DNA of 64,000 nt from VRUE01 sp963705635. GTDB lineage: Bacteria; Actinomycetota; Thermoleophilia; Solirubrobacterales; 70-9. Shown in pieces: positions 31,568 through 44,389 of this stretch. A program made the translations under genes and the position numbers. The DNA lies in the NCBI GenBank assembly GCA_963705635.1, contig CAVPKH010000004.1, positions 124,001-188,000 on the forward strand, written 5' to 3'. Within the stretch, counting starts at the first letter, position 1. The number at the start of each line of letters is the position of its first letter. The notes beneath the pieces are model-generated. The model was not told where the DNA came from. It saw nothing but the letters and a program-made list of their open reading frames with translations, and made no database searches.

Positions 31568-32767
31568 GTGGCCGCGCTGACCTGGCTGCGCCGCCACCTG
31601 CGTGCGGTTGGGGTCGCCGGCTTGGTGCTGCTGGTCCTGGTCGCGGCGGGCATTGCCGCCACCTGGCACTTCTCCTCGCTGGTCCTCATACCGGACCACT
31701 CCCCCTGGTCCGAAAAGGTCGACGTCGAAGCGGTCTCGCCCAGCCGAATAGAGCTCGCCCGCAGTGAAGCGACGTCGAGGCCGGGTTACTACGGCCTCGT
31801 CTGGCAAGGGGGGCACGCGATCGTCGGCCCGATTCTGAGCCAAACCGATGACAGCGTCAGGCGGCGCCTGAGCCACGTCCGTGGCTACCTGGAGCCCGGC
31901 CTTGAGGCTGGATTCGACAGCAGCGTCTACTCCGGCAACCCGCGCGAAGCCCGCGGCCTTCGCTTCAGATCCGTCAACGTCCCCGACGAGCTCGGGCCGA
32001 TGCCGGCCTGGCTGATCCCCGGAGCGAGCCATGTCTGGGCGATAGTCGTGCACGGCATCAACGACGACCGCCAGGTCGGCCTTCGCATAGCCCCGACCCT
32101 GCATCGAGCCGGCCTTCCCACCCTCTTGATCTCCTACCGCGATGATCTCGGGGCGCCCAGCAGCCCCGACGCCCACCATCACCAGGGCGAAACGGAGTGG
32201 CACGACCTAGCCGCGGCCGCCCGCTACGCGCTGGCGCACGGAGCCCGCAGGCTGGTCCTCGATGGCTACTCGATGGGGGGTGCGCTGATCACCCAGTTCA
32301 TCGAGCGCTCGCGGCTGGCCGACCGCGTGGCGGCGCTCGTGCTCGACGCGCCCGCGCTCGACTGGAAAGCGATCCTCGAATTCAACGCCGAACGCATGGG
32401 ACTGCCGGGCTTCCTCGCCCTCCCCGTCGAGTGGGCGATCGACGTACGCACCGCGCCCGACTGGGACAGCCTCGATGCGCTTCAACACCCCAGCGACTTC
32501 CACCTGCCCATCCTGCTCTTCCACGGCACCGAAGATCGCGTCGTGCCCATATCCACCAGCGACGACTTCGCCCGCGAGCTTGGCTCCAGGGTCACCTACT
32601 ACAGGGTGCCAAAAGCCGGACACACGCAGAGCTGGAACGTATCTCCCCATCGCTACAACGGGCACCTGCGCCGCTTTCTCCTGAAAATCACGCCTAAAGC
32701 AAGTCGAGCCCGACCGCGTGGGTCTGGCTCGAGGAAGGAAGAACCGGCGGCGACCATCCCCCGCTGA
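31568..32767 (+). CDS. Membrane-anchored alpha/beta hydrolase with repeat-derived C-terminus
   Basis: The 399-aa protein starts at GTG 31568 and has one N-terminal membrane helix (about residues 13-34) and an extracellular hydrolase domain: IVVHGINDDRQVGLRIAPTL, nucleophile elbow VLDGYSMGGALITQF, acid loop ILLFHGTEDRVVPIS and His motif VPKAGHTQSWN. It resembles prolyl-oligopeptidase-like or esterase proteins of unknown substrate. The last 21 residues (from about 32705) are encoded by a copy of the rrn terminator and 5S 3' end, so the original gene end was probably replaced when that repeat was inserted or formed. Confidence 0.85.
   Translation: MAALTWLRRHLRAVGVAGLVLLVLVAAGIAATWHFSSLVLIPDHSPWSEKVDVEAVSPSRIELARSEATSRPGYYGLVWQGGHAIVGPILSQTDDSVRRRLSHVRGYLEPGLEAGFDSSVYSGNPREARGLRFRSVNVPDELGPMPAWLIPGASHVWAIVVHGINDDRQVGLRIAPTLHRAGLPTLLISYRDDLGAPSSPDAHHHQGETEWHDLAAAARYALAHGARRLVLDGYSMGGALITQFIERSRLADRVAALVLDAPALDWKAILEFNAERMGLPGFLALPVEWAIDVRTAPDWDSLDALQHPSDFHLPILLFHGTEDRVVPISTSDDFARELGSRVTYYRVPKAGHTQSWNVSPHRYNGHLRRFLLKITPKASRARPRGSGSRKEEPAATIPR
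32705..32755. repeat. Direct repeat copy of the 5S rRNA 3' end plus rrn terminator
   Basis: These 51 nt match 33592-33642 at 50 of 51 positions; the only difference is T at 32725 against G. The copy contains the terminator stem (GAGCCCGACC...GTCTGGCTC), the linker GAGGAAGGAAGAA and the last about 12 nt of 5S rRNA (CCGGCGGCGACC, plus strand). It lies inside the hydrolase reading frame, without the rest of a 5S gene. With the real copy it forms direct repeats around the 32909-33577 gene. Confidence 0.92.
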
Positions 32768-32908
32768 AGGTAGTGATCGACGGACACCGACCGCGGGTGG
32801 AAATTGCACTCGGCGCTGCCAGGGTTCCACACTCTAGTTTTTTTGACTATTTGCCCAGTGCGTGAAAGACTCTTCGCCCACTCTCCCCTGACGGCGAAAG
32901 GATCAGCA

Positions 32909-33577
32909 ATGACCAGCCTCGAGTGGCGCCTGAAGACTCTCGTTTTCTGCTTCATAGCCACTATCGCCGTTGCCTCTTATGCCGCCAACCGAGCCCAGGC
33001 GCTTCCCGGCTGGATGATCCCCGCCAGCGAAGAACCTGGCCCCGGCGTAGTTGTCGAAGTCGAAGCAAAAGCCGAAAAAGCGCTCGTCCTCTTAAGCAAA
33101 TCGGGCGCCACCCCAATCCAAATCTCCTGCGAAAAACTGGTGCTCGACAAAGGCCTGCTCGAAGCCGAAGGCAAGAGCTCCGGCACCGTCTTAGCGAGCA
33201 GCTGTCAGTTCTTGGCCAACGGCAAAGTGATCGCAGTCTGCAAACCCGCCGAACCGATCACGGCCAAAGTCAAAGGCCAGCTCCTCTTACACGAAGGCGT
33301 CGCCTATGACCGCTTCGAACCCGTCGAAGGCAAAACCTTTACGACTGTCAAATTGGGCCCTGAATGTGCTTTCGGTGAAGAAGTCGAAGTTTCGGGCGTC
33401 TTCTACGCCAAAGACAACAGCGGCAAACTCGAAGCACAAGAAGAAGCTCATACGCTCGTCGAAGGGTCCTTAACCGCGCTGAAATACGGAGGCAACGCGG
33501 CGACGATCGACGGCAGCGTCAGCCTGAGCCTGAAGGGCGAACACCTGAATGCACGGTGGAATGGGTTAGGGGCTTGA
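32909..33577 (+). CDS. Secreted hypothetical protein in an AT-richer island
   Basis: The ATG at 32909 follows GAAAGGATC and opens with a signal peptide (LKTLVFCFIATIAVASYAANRAQA). The mature protein of about 190 aa contains VEVEAKAEKALVLLSKSGATPIQISCEKL and two paired-Cys segments (ISCEKL...ASSCQF; VCKPAE...PECAF). It looks beta-rich and has no motif I recognise. Codon use differs from its neighbours: many GAA, AAA, TTA and CAA codons, lower third-position GC. It is bracketed by direct repeats of the 5S 3' end and is convergent with the rRNA operon. These facts suggest acquisition by transfer. Confidence 0.72.
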   Translation: MTSLEWRLKTLVFCFIATIAVASYAANRAQALPGWMIPASEEPGPGVVVEVEAKAEKALVLLSKSGATPIQISCEKLVLDKGLLEAEGKSSGTVLASSCQFLANGKVIAVCKPAEPITAKVKGQLLLHEGVAYDRFEPVEGKTFTTVKLGPECAFGEEVEVSGVFYAKDNSGKLEAQEEAHTLVEGSLTALKYGGNAATIDGSVSLSLKGEHLNARWNGLGA

Positions 33578-33591
33578 CCCCGGAAAAACAA

Positions 33592-33628
33592 CGAGCCCGA
33601 CCGCGTGGGTCGGGCTCGAGGAAGGAAG
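33592..33628 (-). terminator. Terminator of the rRNA operon
   Basis: On the minus strand, downstream of 5S rRNA, the perfect stem GAGCCCGACC-CACGC-GGTCGGGCTC is followed by GTTGTTTTT, a standard intrinsic terminator. The same hairpin is duplicated at 32705-32755, but there the U-tract is lost (ACTTGCTTT). Confidence 0.9.
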
Positions 33629-33747
33629 AACCGGCGGCGACCTACTCTCCCAGGGGGTTGCCCCCCAAGTACCATCGGCGCTGAAAGGCTTAACTGCTCT
33701 GTTCGGAATGGGAAGAGGTGTCTCCCTTTCGCTATGCGCCACCGGAA
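33629..33747 (-). rRNA. rrf: 5S ribosomal RNA
   Basis: Read on the minus strand, about 119 nt begin TCCGGTGGCGCATAGCG and end GGTCGCCGCCGG. The ends pair as helix I (CCGGTGGCG with CGCCGCCGG). The central AACACC-like loop region CTCTTCCCATTCCGAACAGAG and the AGTTAAGCC segment are conserved 5S landmarks. Exact ends are uncertain by a few bases. Confidence 0.95.
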
Positions 33748-33819
33748 TTTTGCGAGACAACCGCCCCGGTGGAGCTTGAAAACCGCACAAGGCCTCAAAG
33801 TAAGTAATTAAAAACATCC

Positions 33820-36815
<2,996 letters not shown>

Positions 36816-37035
36816 CGGTGAGCGACCCGTACACAATGTGTACAGGTCGTTAATTAAATACCCTCAAAAACCACATAAATGTGATTCTCGATTATTGGCC
36901 TTGTGCAGTTTTCAAGGTCCACCGAGGCGCACACAACGGCTGACTGCCGCTGGCGGTCTCTCAAAACTGAGCAGCGTACCCAGTGACATATAGCCACTGG
37001 GGAGCCCGGTCGACGTTCTAGAGAAATCTCCCTAG
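36816..37035 (-). other. 16S-23S spacer with processing-stem sequences and no tRNA
   Basis: The 220-nt spacer holds no cloverleaf or CCA-arm sequence; many bacteria carry tRNA-Ile or tRNA-Ala here. It holds two half-stems. Positions 36955-36976 match the complement of the 16S leader segment 38743-38764 at 20 of 22 positions. Positions 36897-36920 match the complement of the 23S-5S spacer segment 33771-33794 at 22 of 24 positions. These would form RNase III-type stems enclosing 16S and 23S. Confidence 0.85.
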
Positions 37036-38577
<1,542 letters not shown>

Positions 38578-38865
38578 GAAAGGTACTTCTTACAGAGAGC
38601 TGTCATGCCTGGCAATTGCAAAGTCGCCGGGTACACATACTCGGCGACCGGCATGACGGGTAAATCAGACCACCCGGCGCGCTGGCGCACCGAGTGGATC
38701 GGGCTCAAACATCCCCACAGACACGAATGTCCGCGGGGTGCACGCTGCTCAGTTTTCAAAGACCGCTGCGCCTTGACGGCGGGACTCGCCGCCCTTCACG
38801 CACGGGCCAGGCACCAGGCCTTGCCCAGAAGGACGCGGGAGTATAGCGCTGCGGCGGCGGTTTGC
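38578..38865 (-). promoter_or_regulatory. rRNA operon promoter and leader
   Basis: This 288-nt region lies between tyrS and 16S on the minus strand. TATACT (38840-38845) is a near-consensus -10; the -35 region would fall at the tyrS stop codon. About 75 nt further comes GGTCTTTGAAAACTGAGCAG (38744-38764), an element of boxA/processing-stem type that pairs with the 16S-23S spacer. Short palindromes such as GGGCGGCGAGTCCCGCC lie between the two. No protein-coding gene is seen here. Confidence 0.65.
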
Positions 38866-40029
38866 CTAGCCCGGGGCTCGAAGGCGCCGAAAGCGGCGCT
38901 TGCCGACCTGCAGCACCCGGCCCTCGAGCTGGGCCGCATCGAGGTCGAGACTATCGGCCGGGATCGGCTCGCCATCGAGCTTTACGCCCCCCTGCTGGAT
39001 CAGGCGCCGGGCCTCGCTGGAGCTGATCTCGAAAGCCCCGGCCATCAGCTGGGGGATGTGCACCGGCCCGCCGTCGTCGCCCAGGTAGGGCCCGAGCGCG
39101 AGCTCATCGATCTCGTCTGGCGCCTCGCGCTGCACGAAAAGGCGGTTGAAGTGCTCCTCGGCCATCGCCGCCGCGCCCGCATCGTGGAAGCGCTCGACGA
39201 TCCCACGCGCCAGCGCCCGCTTGGCCTCGTTGGCGGGCGCGCCGGCGGGCGGCTCGGCGCCGAGCACGAGCCGGAAGTACTCGGGCATCGCCTCGTCGGG
39301 CACCCGCATCGTCTTGCCGAACATCTCCTCCGGCGCCTCGGTGACGCCGATGTAGTTGCCGAGCGACTTGCTCATCTTCTTCACGCCGTCGGTCCCGACC
39401 AGGATCGGCATCGTCATGATCGACTGCGGTGGCTGCCCGTAGGAGGACTGGATGTCGCGGCCAAAGAGCAGGTTGAACTTCTGGTCGGTCCCCCCCAGCT
39501 CGACGTCGGCCTCGACCGCGACCGAGTCGTATCCCTGCAGCAGCGGGTAGAGCAGCTCGAGGGCCGCGATCGGCGCCCCGGCGGCGAGGCGCTTCTGGAA
39601 GTCGTCGCGCTCGATCAGGCGGGCGACGGTGGTTTGGGCGAGCAAGCCGAGCAGCTCCTCCGGCGCCATCCGCAGCCACTCGCTGTTGAAGCGGACCTCG
39701 GTGCGCTCGCGGTCGAGCAGCTTGAACGCCTGCGCCTGATAGGTGGCCGCATTGGCCTCGATCTCCTCCGCCGACGGCATCGGCCGCTGGGCGGAGCGGC
39801 CGCTGGGATCGCCGACCCGGGCGGTGAAGTCGCCGATGATCAAGACGACCTGATGCCCCGCCTGCTGGAACTCGCGCAGCTTCTCCAGCACGACGGTGTG
39901 GCCGAGGTGGATGTCGGGCGTGGTCGGGTCGATTCCGAGCTTGACCCGCAGCGGCCGCCCGGCGCCAAGCTGCTCAGCCAGCATCGCCGCCGGCAGCACG
40001 TCGACCGCGTTACGCGTCAGGTCCGCCAT
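38866..40029 (-). CDS. tyrS: Tyrosyl-tRNA synthetase
   Basis: The 387-aa protein has the class I signature PTTPDIHLGHTVVLEKLREF (HLGH at residues 41-44) and the KMSKSLGN loop (near residue 220), TDQKFNLLFGRDIQ for tyrosine/ATP binding, and a C-terminal S4 domain (EISSSEARRLIQQGGVKLDGE). It charges tRNA-Tyr. Length is slightly short of the E. coli type and matches the TyrZ-like form with Glu-rich insert. It is transcribed in the same direction as, and directly upstream of, the rRNA operon. Confidence 0.96.
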   Translation of the reverse strand: MADLTRNAVDVLPAAMLAEQLGAGRPLRVKLGIDPTTPDIHLGHTVVLEKLREFQQAGHQVVLIIGDFTARVGDPSGRSAQRPMPSAEEIEANAATYQAQAFKLLDRERTEVRFNSEWLRMAPEELLGLLAQTTVARLIERDDFQKRLAAGAPIAALELLYPLLQGYDSVAVEADVELGGTDQKFNLLFGRDIQSSYGQPPQSIMTMPILVGTDGVKKMSKSLGNYIGVTEAPEEMFGKTMRVPDEAMPEYFRLVLGAEPPAGAPANEAKRALARGIVERFHDAGAAAMAEEHFNRLFVQREAPDEIDELALGPYLGDDGGPVHIPQLMAGAFEISSSEARRLIQQGGVKLDGEPIPADSLDLDAAQLEGRVLQVGKRRFRRLRAPG

Positions 40030-40093
40030 GGCGCCAATGCTAGACTGCCGCCTCGCTCGGCGGGCCGAGCACCCGGCCGAGTCTCGACCTTAG

Positions 40094-42347
40094 ATGGCGG
40101 CCCTAGGACTAAAGCCCCGCCGGCGGGGTGGCGCAGTTCCGCCGCCAGCGCCGCCGACTCCCCCCACCGAGCGCGCCAAGCCGCGGCTGAAGAAGCTGCG
40201 CTTTCTCTTCGTCCTGCTCGGCCTCGGCGTGCTCGGCCTGGTCTCGATGGTCTTCGGGATGATGGCGGCCGTCTCCCAGGACCTGCCCGCGATCTACAAC
40301 TTCGCCCAGTACAAGGCCTCGAAAAACAGCGAGGTATTCGACGCCTCCGGGGAACCGATCGGGACCCTGACCAGCGACCAGAACAAGATCCTGCTCACCT
40401 CGGGGCAGATCTCCCCCAACATCAAGAACGCGGTGGTCTCGATCGAGGATTCGCGCTTCTACGAACACAACGGCGTCGACTTCCAGGGCATCGGCCGCGC
40501 GCTGGTCAAGGACATCCTCAGCCAGAGCGCCGCCCAGGGCGCCTCGACGATCACCGAGCAGTTCGTCAAGAACGCGCTCGAAGCGGAAGGCAGCCGCACG
40601 GTCTTCGAGAAGTTCCGCGAGGCGGCCCTCGCCTACCGGCTCGAGCGCCACTGGACCAAGGACAAAATCCTCACCGAGTACCTCAACACGATCTACTTCG
40701 GCGAGGGCGCCTACGGGATCGAGGCGGCGGCGCGCACCTACTTCGGCAAGGCCCATCCGGGCTGCGGCACCCCGACCGAGCCCTGCGCTTCGGTGCTCGA
40801 GCCCTGGGAGGCGGCGACGCTGGCGGCGATCATCGCCTCGCCCTCGGCCTACGACCCCAAGGTCTACCCGGAAAACTCGCTCGGGCGGCGCAATCTGGTG
40901 CTGGAAAAGATGTACGAACAGGGCTACATAACGCACGAGCAGTTCGACGAAGGCAGCCAACAGGCGCTCCCCTCCCCCGACGACATCGAGCCTCCCAAGC
41001 TCGACTCGAAGGCCCCGTACTTCACCGCCTGGCTGCGCCAGCAGCTGGTCGAACGCTACGGCGCCTCGAAGGCCTTCTTCGGCGGCCTGAAGGTGAAGGC
41101 GACGCTCGACCTGCGCCTCCAGGAAGCCGCTGAAGAAGCGGTCAACTCCTACCTCGGCTACTCGCCGGCAACCGCCTCGGTGGTCGTGCTCGACAACAAG
41201 AACGCCGGGGTCAAGGCGATGGTCGGCGGTCCCAACTTCGAAACCAAGCCCTTCAACCTCGCCACCCAGGGCCACCGCCAGCCGGGCTCCTCGATCAAGC
41301 CCTTCATCCTGCTGACCGCGCTGGAGGAGGGGATCTCTCCCTACACCACCTATGAATCGGCGGAACAGGAATTCAGCTACGGCAAGAACGGGCAGGAAAC
41401 GTTCGTCGTCACCAACGACGAGGGCGCCTACGCCGGTGTCAGCGACATCGTCTCGGCGACGACCAACTCCGACAACTCGGTCTACGCCCAGCTGGCGCTG
41501 GAAGGGCTGAAAGGCAAGACGGTCGAGGATCGGACACGGTCGATCGCCGGGACGATCCACAAGATGGGCTACGCAGATCCGATCTCGACCAACCCGGCGA
41601 TGGTCCTCGGTGGGATCGACCCCGGCGTGACCCCGCTGGGCTGGACCTACGCGTACACCACCCTTGCCAACGACGGGGACCGGGTCAGCGGCACGCTGGC
41701 GGCGCGACCGGGCGACAGCCCCGTCGCCTACACCCAGGTGACGGACCAGGACGGCCACACGATCAGGGACGGCGACAACGACTCGATCCACACCCAGGTG
41801 GTCCCCGAAGGCGTCGCCAGCGAAGCGAAGAGCATCCTCGAAACCGTGGTCAGCAGCGGCACCGGCGTCAACGCCAACATCGGCGCCTCCGGCCAGTGGG
41901 GCAAGACGGGCACCACCGAGGAAAACGGCGACGCCTGGTTCTGCGGGGCAACCGAAGAAGTCACCGCCTGCGTCTGGGTCGGCTACGCCGACACGGTGAC
42001 GCCGATGACGACGCTCTACAACGGCGGCCCGGTGATGGGCGGCACCTTTCCGGCGCTGATCTGGGCCAGCGTGGTCTCGGCCTGGGAAGAGATCAAGGCG
42101 GAACGGGCGGCGGAAGCCAAGGAAGACAAGGCGAGCAAGGACGGCTCCGGCACCTCCCCTTCATCCCCGGGCTCGACCTACACGGCGCCGGAAAGCAGCG
42201 GCGAAGCCGAAGTCGAAACGGAAGCGCCGGAAACGAGCGAACCGAGCCGAAGAAGCGCCCGAAGCGGCGGAAGCCGCAGAACCGGCGACCCCCGAACCGA
42301 GCGAACCAGCCGCGCCGTCCAGCGGCGGCGGCGTTACCGCCGGATAG
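40094..42347 (+). CDS. Class A penicillin-binding protein (transglycosylase-transpeptidase), frameshift near the C-terminus
   Basis: The protein has a short Pro/Arg-rich cytoplasmic part, one membrane helix (about residues 36-58), a GT51 transglycosylase domain (VVSIEDSRFYEHNGVDFQGIGRA, GASTITEQFVKN, ILTEYLNTIYFGEGAYGI) and a transpeptidase domain with QPGSSIKPF (SxxK), NSDNS (SxN) and GKTGTT (KTG). It polymerises and cross-links peptidoglycan. Near 42243 the frame shifts: before it the tail reads EAPETSEPS, and shifting one base gives an Ala/Glu/Pro-rich tail ending GGGVTAG and TAG at 42345-42347. Without the shift the frame runs to 42694, through the convergent glycosylase gene. I therefore prefer 42347 as the real end. 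Confidence 0.9.
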
Positions 42348-42969
42348 GCGGCCTTGACACGTGGGGGCTGCCGGCGAGGCCAAAGCGCCAGGGCCGCTCC
42401 ACCGCTTTGCTGATCCCGACCCTCGGCCCGGTGACCACCTCACCCTGCCAACCGTCCTCTCGCGGCAGCAGCAGGAAGGGATCACGCGCGAGGTCGGCGC
42501 CGTTTTGGGAGAGGTCGAGGCCGAGCGCCTCGGTCAGCTTGCCCGGTCCGGAGCAGAGCTCGCGCTCGGGCCGATCGCCCCGCCGTGCCAGCATTGCCTC
42601 GAGCTCCGTGGTCGGCTCCAGTGCCCTGATCAGCACCGCGGCCGCCTCGCCCTCGGGTTCGGCGACGAAGTTGAGCAGGCTGTGGATCCCGTAGGAGAGG
42701 TAGACGTAGGCGCGGCCGGGAGGGCCGAAGAGCACCTCGGTGCGCGCGGTCAAGCCGACGTAGGCGTGGCAGGCGGGGTCGTCGCGCTCGTAGCTCTCGG
42801 TCTCGACGATGACGCCGCCGCAGCCGTCGTAGAAGAGCCGGCAGCCGATCAGATCGCGGGCGACGGCGTGCACGGAGCGATCGAAGAAGCCAGCCGTGAG
42901 GCGGCTCTCGGTCGCGGTCCCCTCGCCCGAGGTCAAGGTCCGCGTTCCAATCGCCACGGATTCGAGCAC
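42334..42969 (-). CDS. 3-methyladenine DNA glycosylase (AAG/MPG family)
   Basis: The 211-aa protein has the family motifs VARDLIGCRL, IVETESYERDDPACHAYVGLTART (catalytic Glu in ETESY), LFGPPGRAYVYLSYGIHSLLNFV, AAVLIRALEP and CSGPGKLTEALGLDLSQNG, and ends GPRVGISKAVERPWRF. It excises alkylated purines in base excision repair. It is convergent with the PBP gene, overlapping its inferred end by 14 nt, and lies 28 nt downstream of argH. Confidence 0.93.
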   Translation of the reverse strand: MLESVAIGTRTLTSGEGTATESRLTAGFFDRSVHAVARDLIGCRLFYDGCGGVIVETESYERDDPACHAYVGLTARTEVLFGPPGRAYVYLSYGIHSLLNFVAEPEGEAAAVLIRALEPTTELEAMLARRGDRPERELCSGPGKLTEALGLDLSQNGADLARDPFLLLPREDGWQGEVVTGPRVGISKAVERPWRFGLAGSPHVSRPPIRR

Positions 42970-42997
42970 GCGGAGGTCACCGCGGCGACCAGGGCGC

Positions 42998-44389
42998 TCA
43001 TTGGCGCTCTTCGAGCGCCCTTGCCTTGACCGCGGCGAGGGCGTCCTTCGCCTGGCCGATCTGCACCGCCAGGGCCGCCGAGCCGGTGCCGCCCTCGATC
43101 CGCTTCGACTCGAGCCAGCTGCTGCGCTCCAGGACCTCGTAGAAGGACTCGTCGAGCCGCTCGGAGCGAGCGCTGAGCTCCTCCTGGCTCAACTCGGAGA
43201 GCGACTTGCCCTGCTCGACCGCGTCGCGGACCAGGCCGCCGACGATGCCGTGCGCCTCGCGGAAGGGCACGCCGCGACGGACGAGCAGATCGGCGACCTC
43301 GGTGGCGGCGAGCATCTCGTCGCCCGATGCCTGCTCGAGCCGCTCGCGATCGAACTCGATCCCGGCCAGCATGCCCTCGCTGGCGTCGAGGCAGGACTCG
43401 ATCGTGTCGATCGCGTCGAAGAGCGGCTCCTTGTCCTCCTGCATGTCCTTGCCGTAGGTCAGCGGCAGCGCGTGCATCGTGCCCAGCAACGTCGCGTAGG
43501 AGGCGGCGACCCGCGGGCTCTTCGCCCGCAGCAGCTCGGCCGAATCGGGGTTCACCTTCTGCGGCATGATCGACGAGCCCGAGGAGAAGGACTCGTCGAG
43601 CTGGCAGAAGCCGAACTCGGTGCTCGACCAGATGACGATTTCCGAGCCGAGCCGCGAGAGGTGCATCGCGCAGGCCGAGGCGGCCGCCAGGTAGTCGAGG
43701 ACGAAGTCGCGGTTGGAGGCGCCATCGATCGAGTTGTGGCTGACGTGCTCGAAGCCGAGGTCGCCGGCGACCGCGTTGCGGTCGATCTCCCAGTTGACCC
43801 CGGCCAGGGCGCCGGAGCCGAGCGGCATCACCGAGGCGCTGTCGAGGGCGAACTGGAAGCGCAGCACGTCGCGGGCGAGCATCCAGAAGTAGGCGAGCAG
43901 GTGGTGGCCGAGGTAGACGGGCTGGGCACGCTGCAGGTGGGTGTACCCGGGCATCGGCCAGTCGCGGTGGCGCTCGGCGAGCTCGAGCAGGCGCTCCATC
44001 GCCGCCCCGGCCAGCTCGATCGCCCGCAGCGAGTGGGCCTGGACGACCATCGCCACGTCGGTGGCGACCTGGTCGTTGCGCGAGCGGCCGGTGTGCAGCT
44101 TTCCCGCCAGCGGGCCGATCTCCTCGCCGAGCAGGCGCTCGACCGCCATGTGGATGTCCTCGTCGGCATCGGCGAACTCGAAGCCGTGCTCGCCCATGCG
44201 GGCGCGCACGCGCTCTAGGCCGGCGTCGATCTGCTCCAGCTCTGAATCGTCGAGGACGCCGATGCCTCGCAGGCCGCGAGCGTGTGCCTGCGACTGGTCG
44301 ATGTCGTAGGGCGCGAGCCGCCAATCGAACTCGATCGAGCGGTTGATCCGCCAGAAGCGGGGGTCGGGATCTTTGCGGAAGCGGGACAT
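42998..44389 (-). CDS. argH: Argininosuccinate lyase
   Basis: The 463-aa protein starts at ATG 44389 (MSRFRKDPDPRFWRINRSIEFD), which shares its A with the stop of the upstream aminotransferase gene (TGATG). It has DEDIHMAVERLL, GKLHTGRSRNDQVATD, MPGYTHLQRAQPVYLGHHLLAY and the superfamily signature GSSIMPQKVNPDSAELLR. It cleaves argininosuccinate to arginine and fumarate. The other arg genes are not in the window. The N-terminal motif RFRKDPDPRFWRIN differs a little from the usual WGGRF opening. Confidence 0.95.
   Translation of the reverse strand: MSRFRKDPDPRFWRINRSIEFDWRLAPYDIDQSQAHARGLRGIGVLDDSELEQIDAGLERVRARMGEHGFEFADADEDIHMAVERLLGEEIGPLAGKLHTGRSRNDQVATDVAMVVQAHSLRAIELAGAAMERLLELAERHRDWPMPGYTHLQRAQPVYLGHHLLAYFWMLARDVLRFQFALDSASVMPLGSGALAGVNWEIDRNAVAGDLGFEHVSHNSIDGASNRDFVLDYLAAASACAMHLSRLGSEIVIWSSTEFGFCQLDESFSSGSSIMPQKVNPDSAELLRAKSPRVAASYATLLGTMHALPLTYGKDMQEDKEPLFDAIDTIESCLDASEGMLAGIEFDRERLEQASGDEMLAATEVADLLVRRGVPFREAHGIVGGLVRDAVEQGKSLSELSQEELSARSERLDESFYEVLERSSWLESKRIEGGTGSAALAVQIGQAKDALAAVKARALEERQ

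Noticed and set aside
32705..33642. Insertion sequence around the secreted-protein gene
   Set aside because: No transposase or integrase and no terminal inverted repeats; only direct repeats of the 5S end are present.
36816..37035. tRNA-Ile or tRNA-Ala in the 16S-23S spacer
   Set aside because: No T-arm (GGTTCGAATCC-like) or acceptor pairing could be found.
42348..42694. C-terminal extension of the penicillin-binding protein
   Set aside because: Wrong-frame sequence opposite the DNA glycosylase gene; a one-base shift gives a natural end at 42347.
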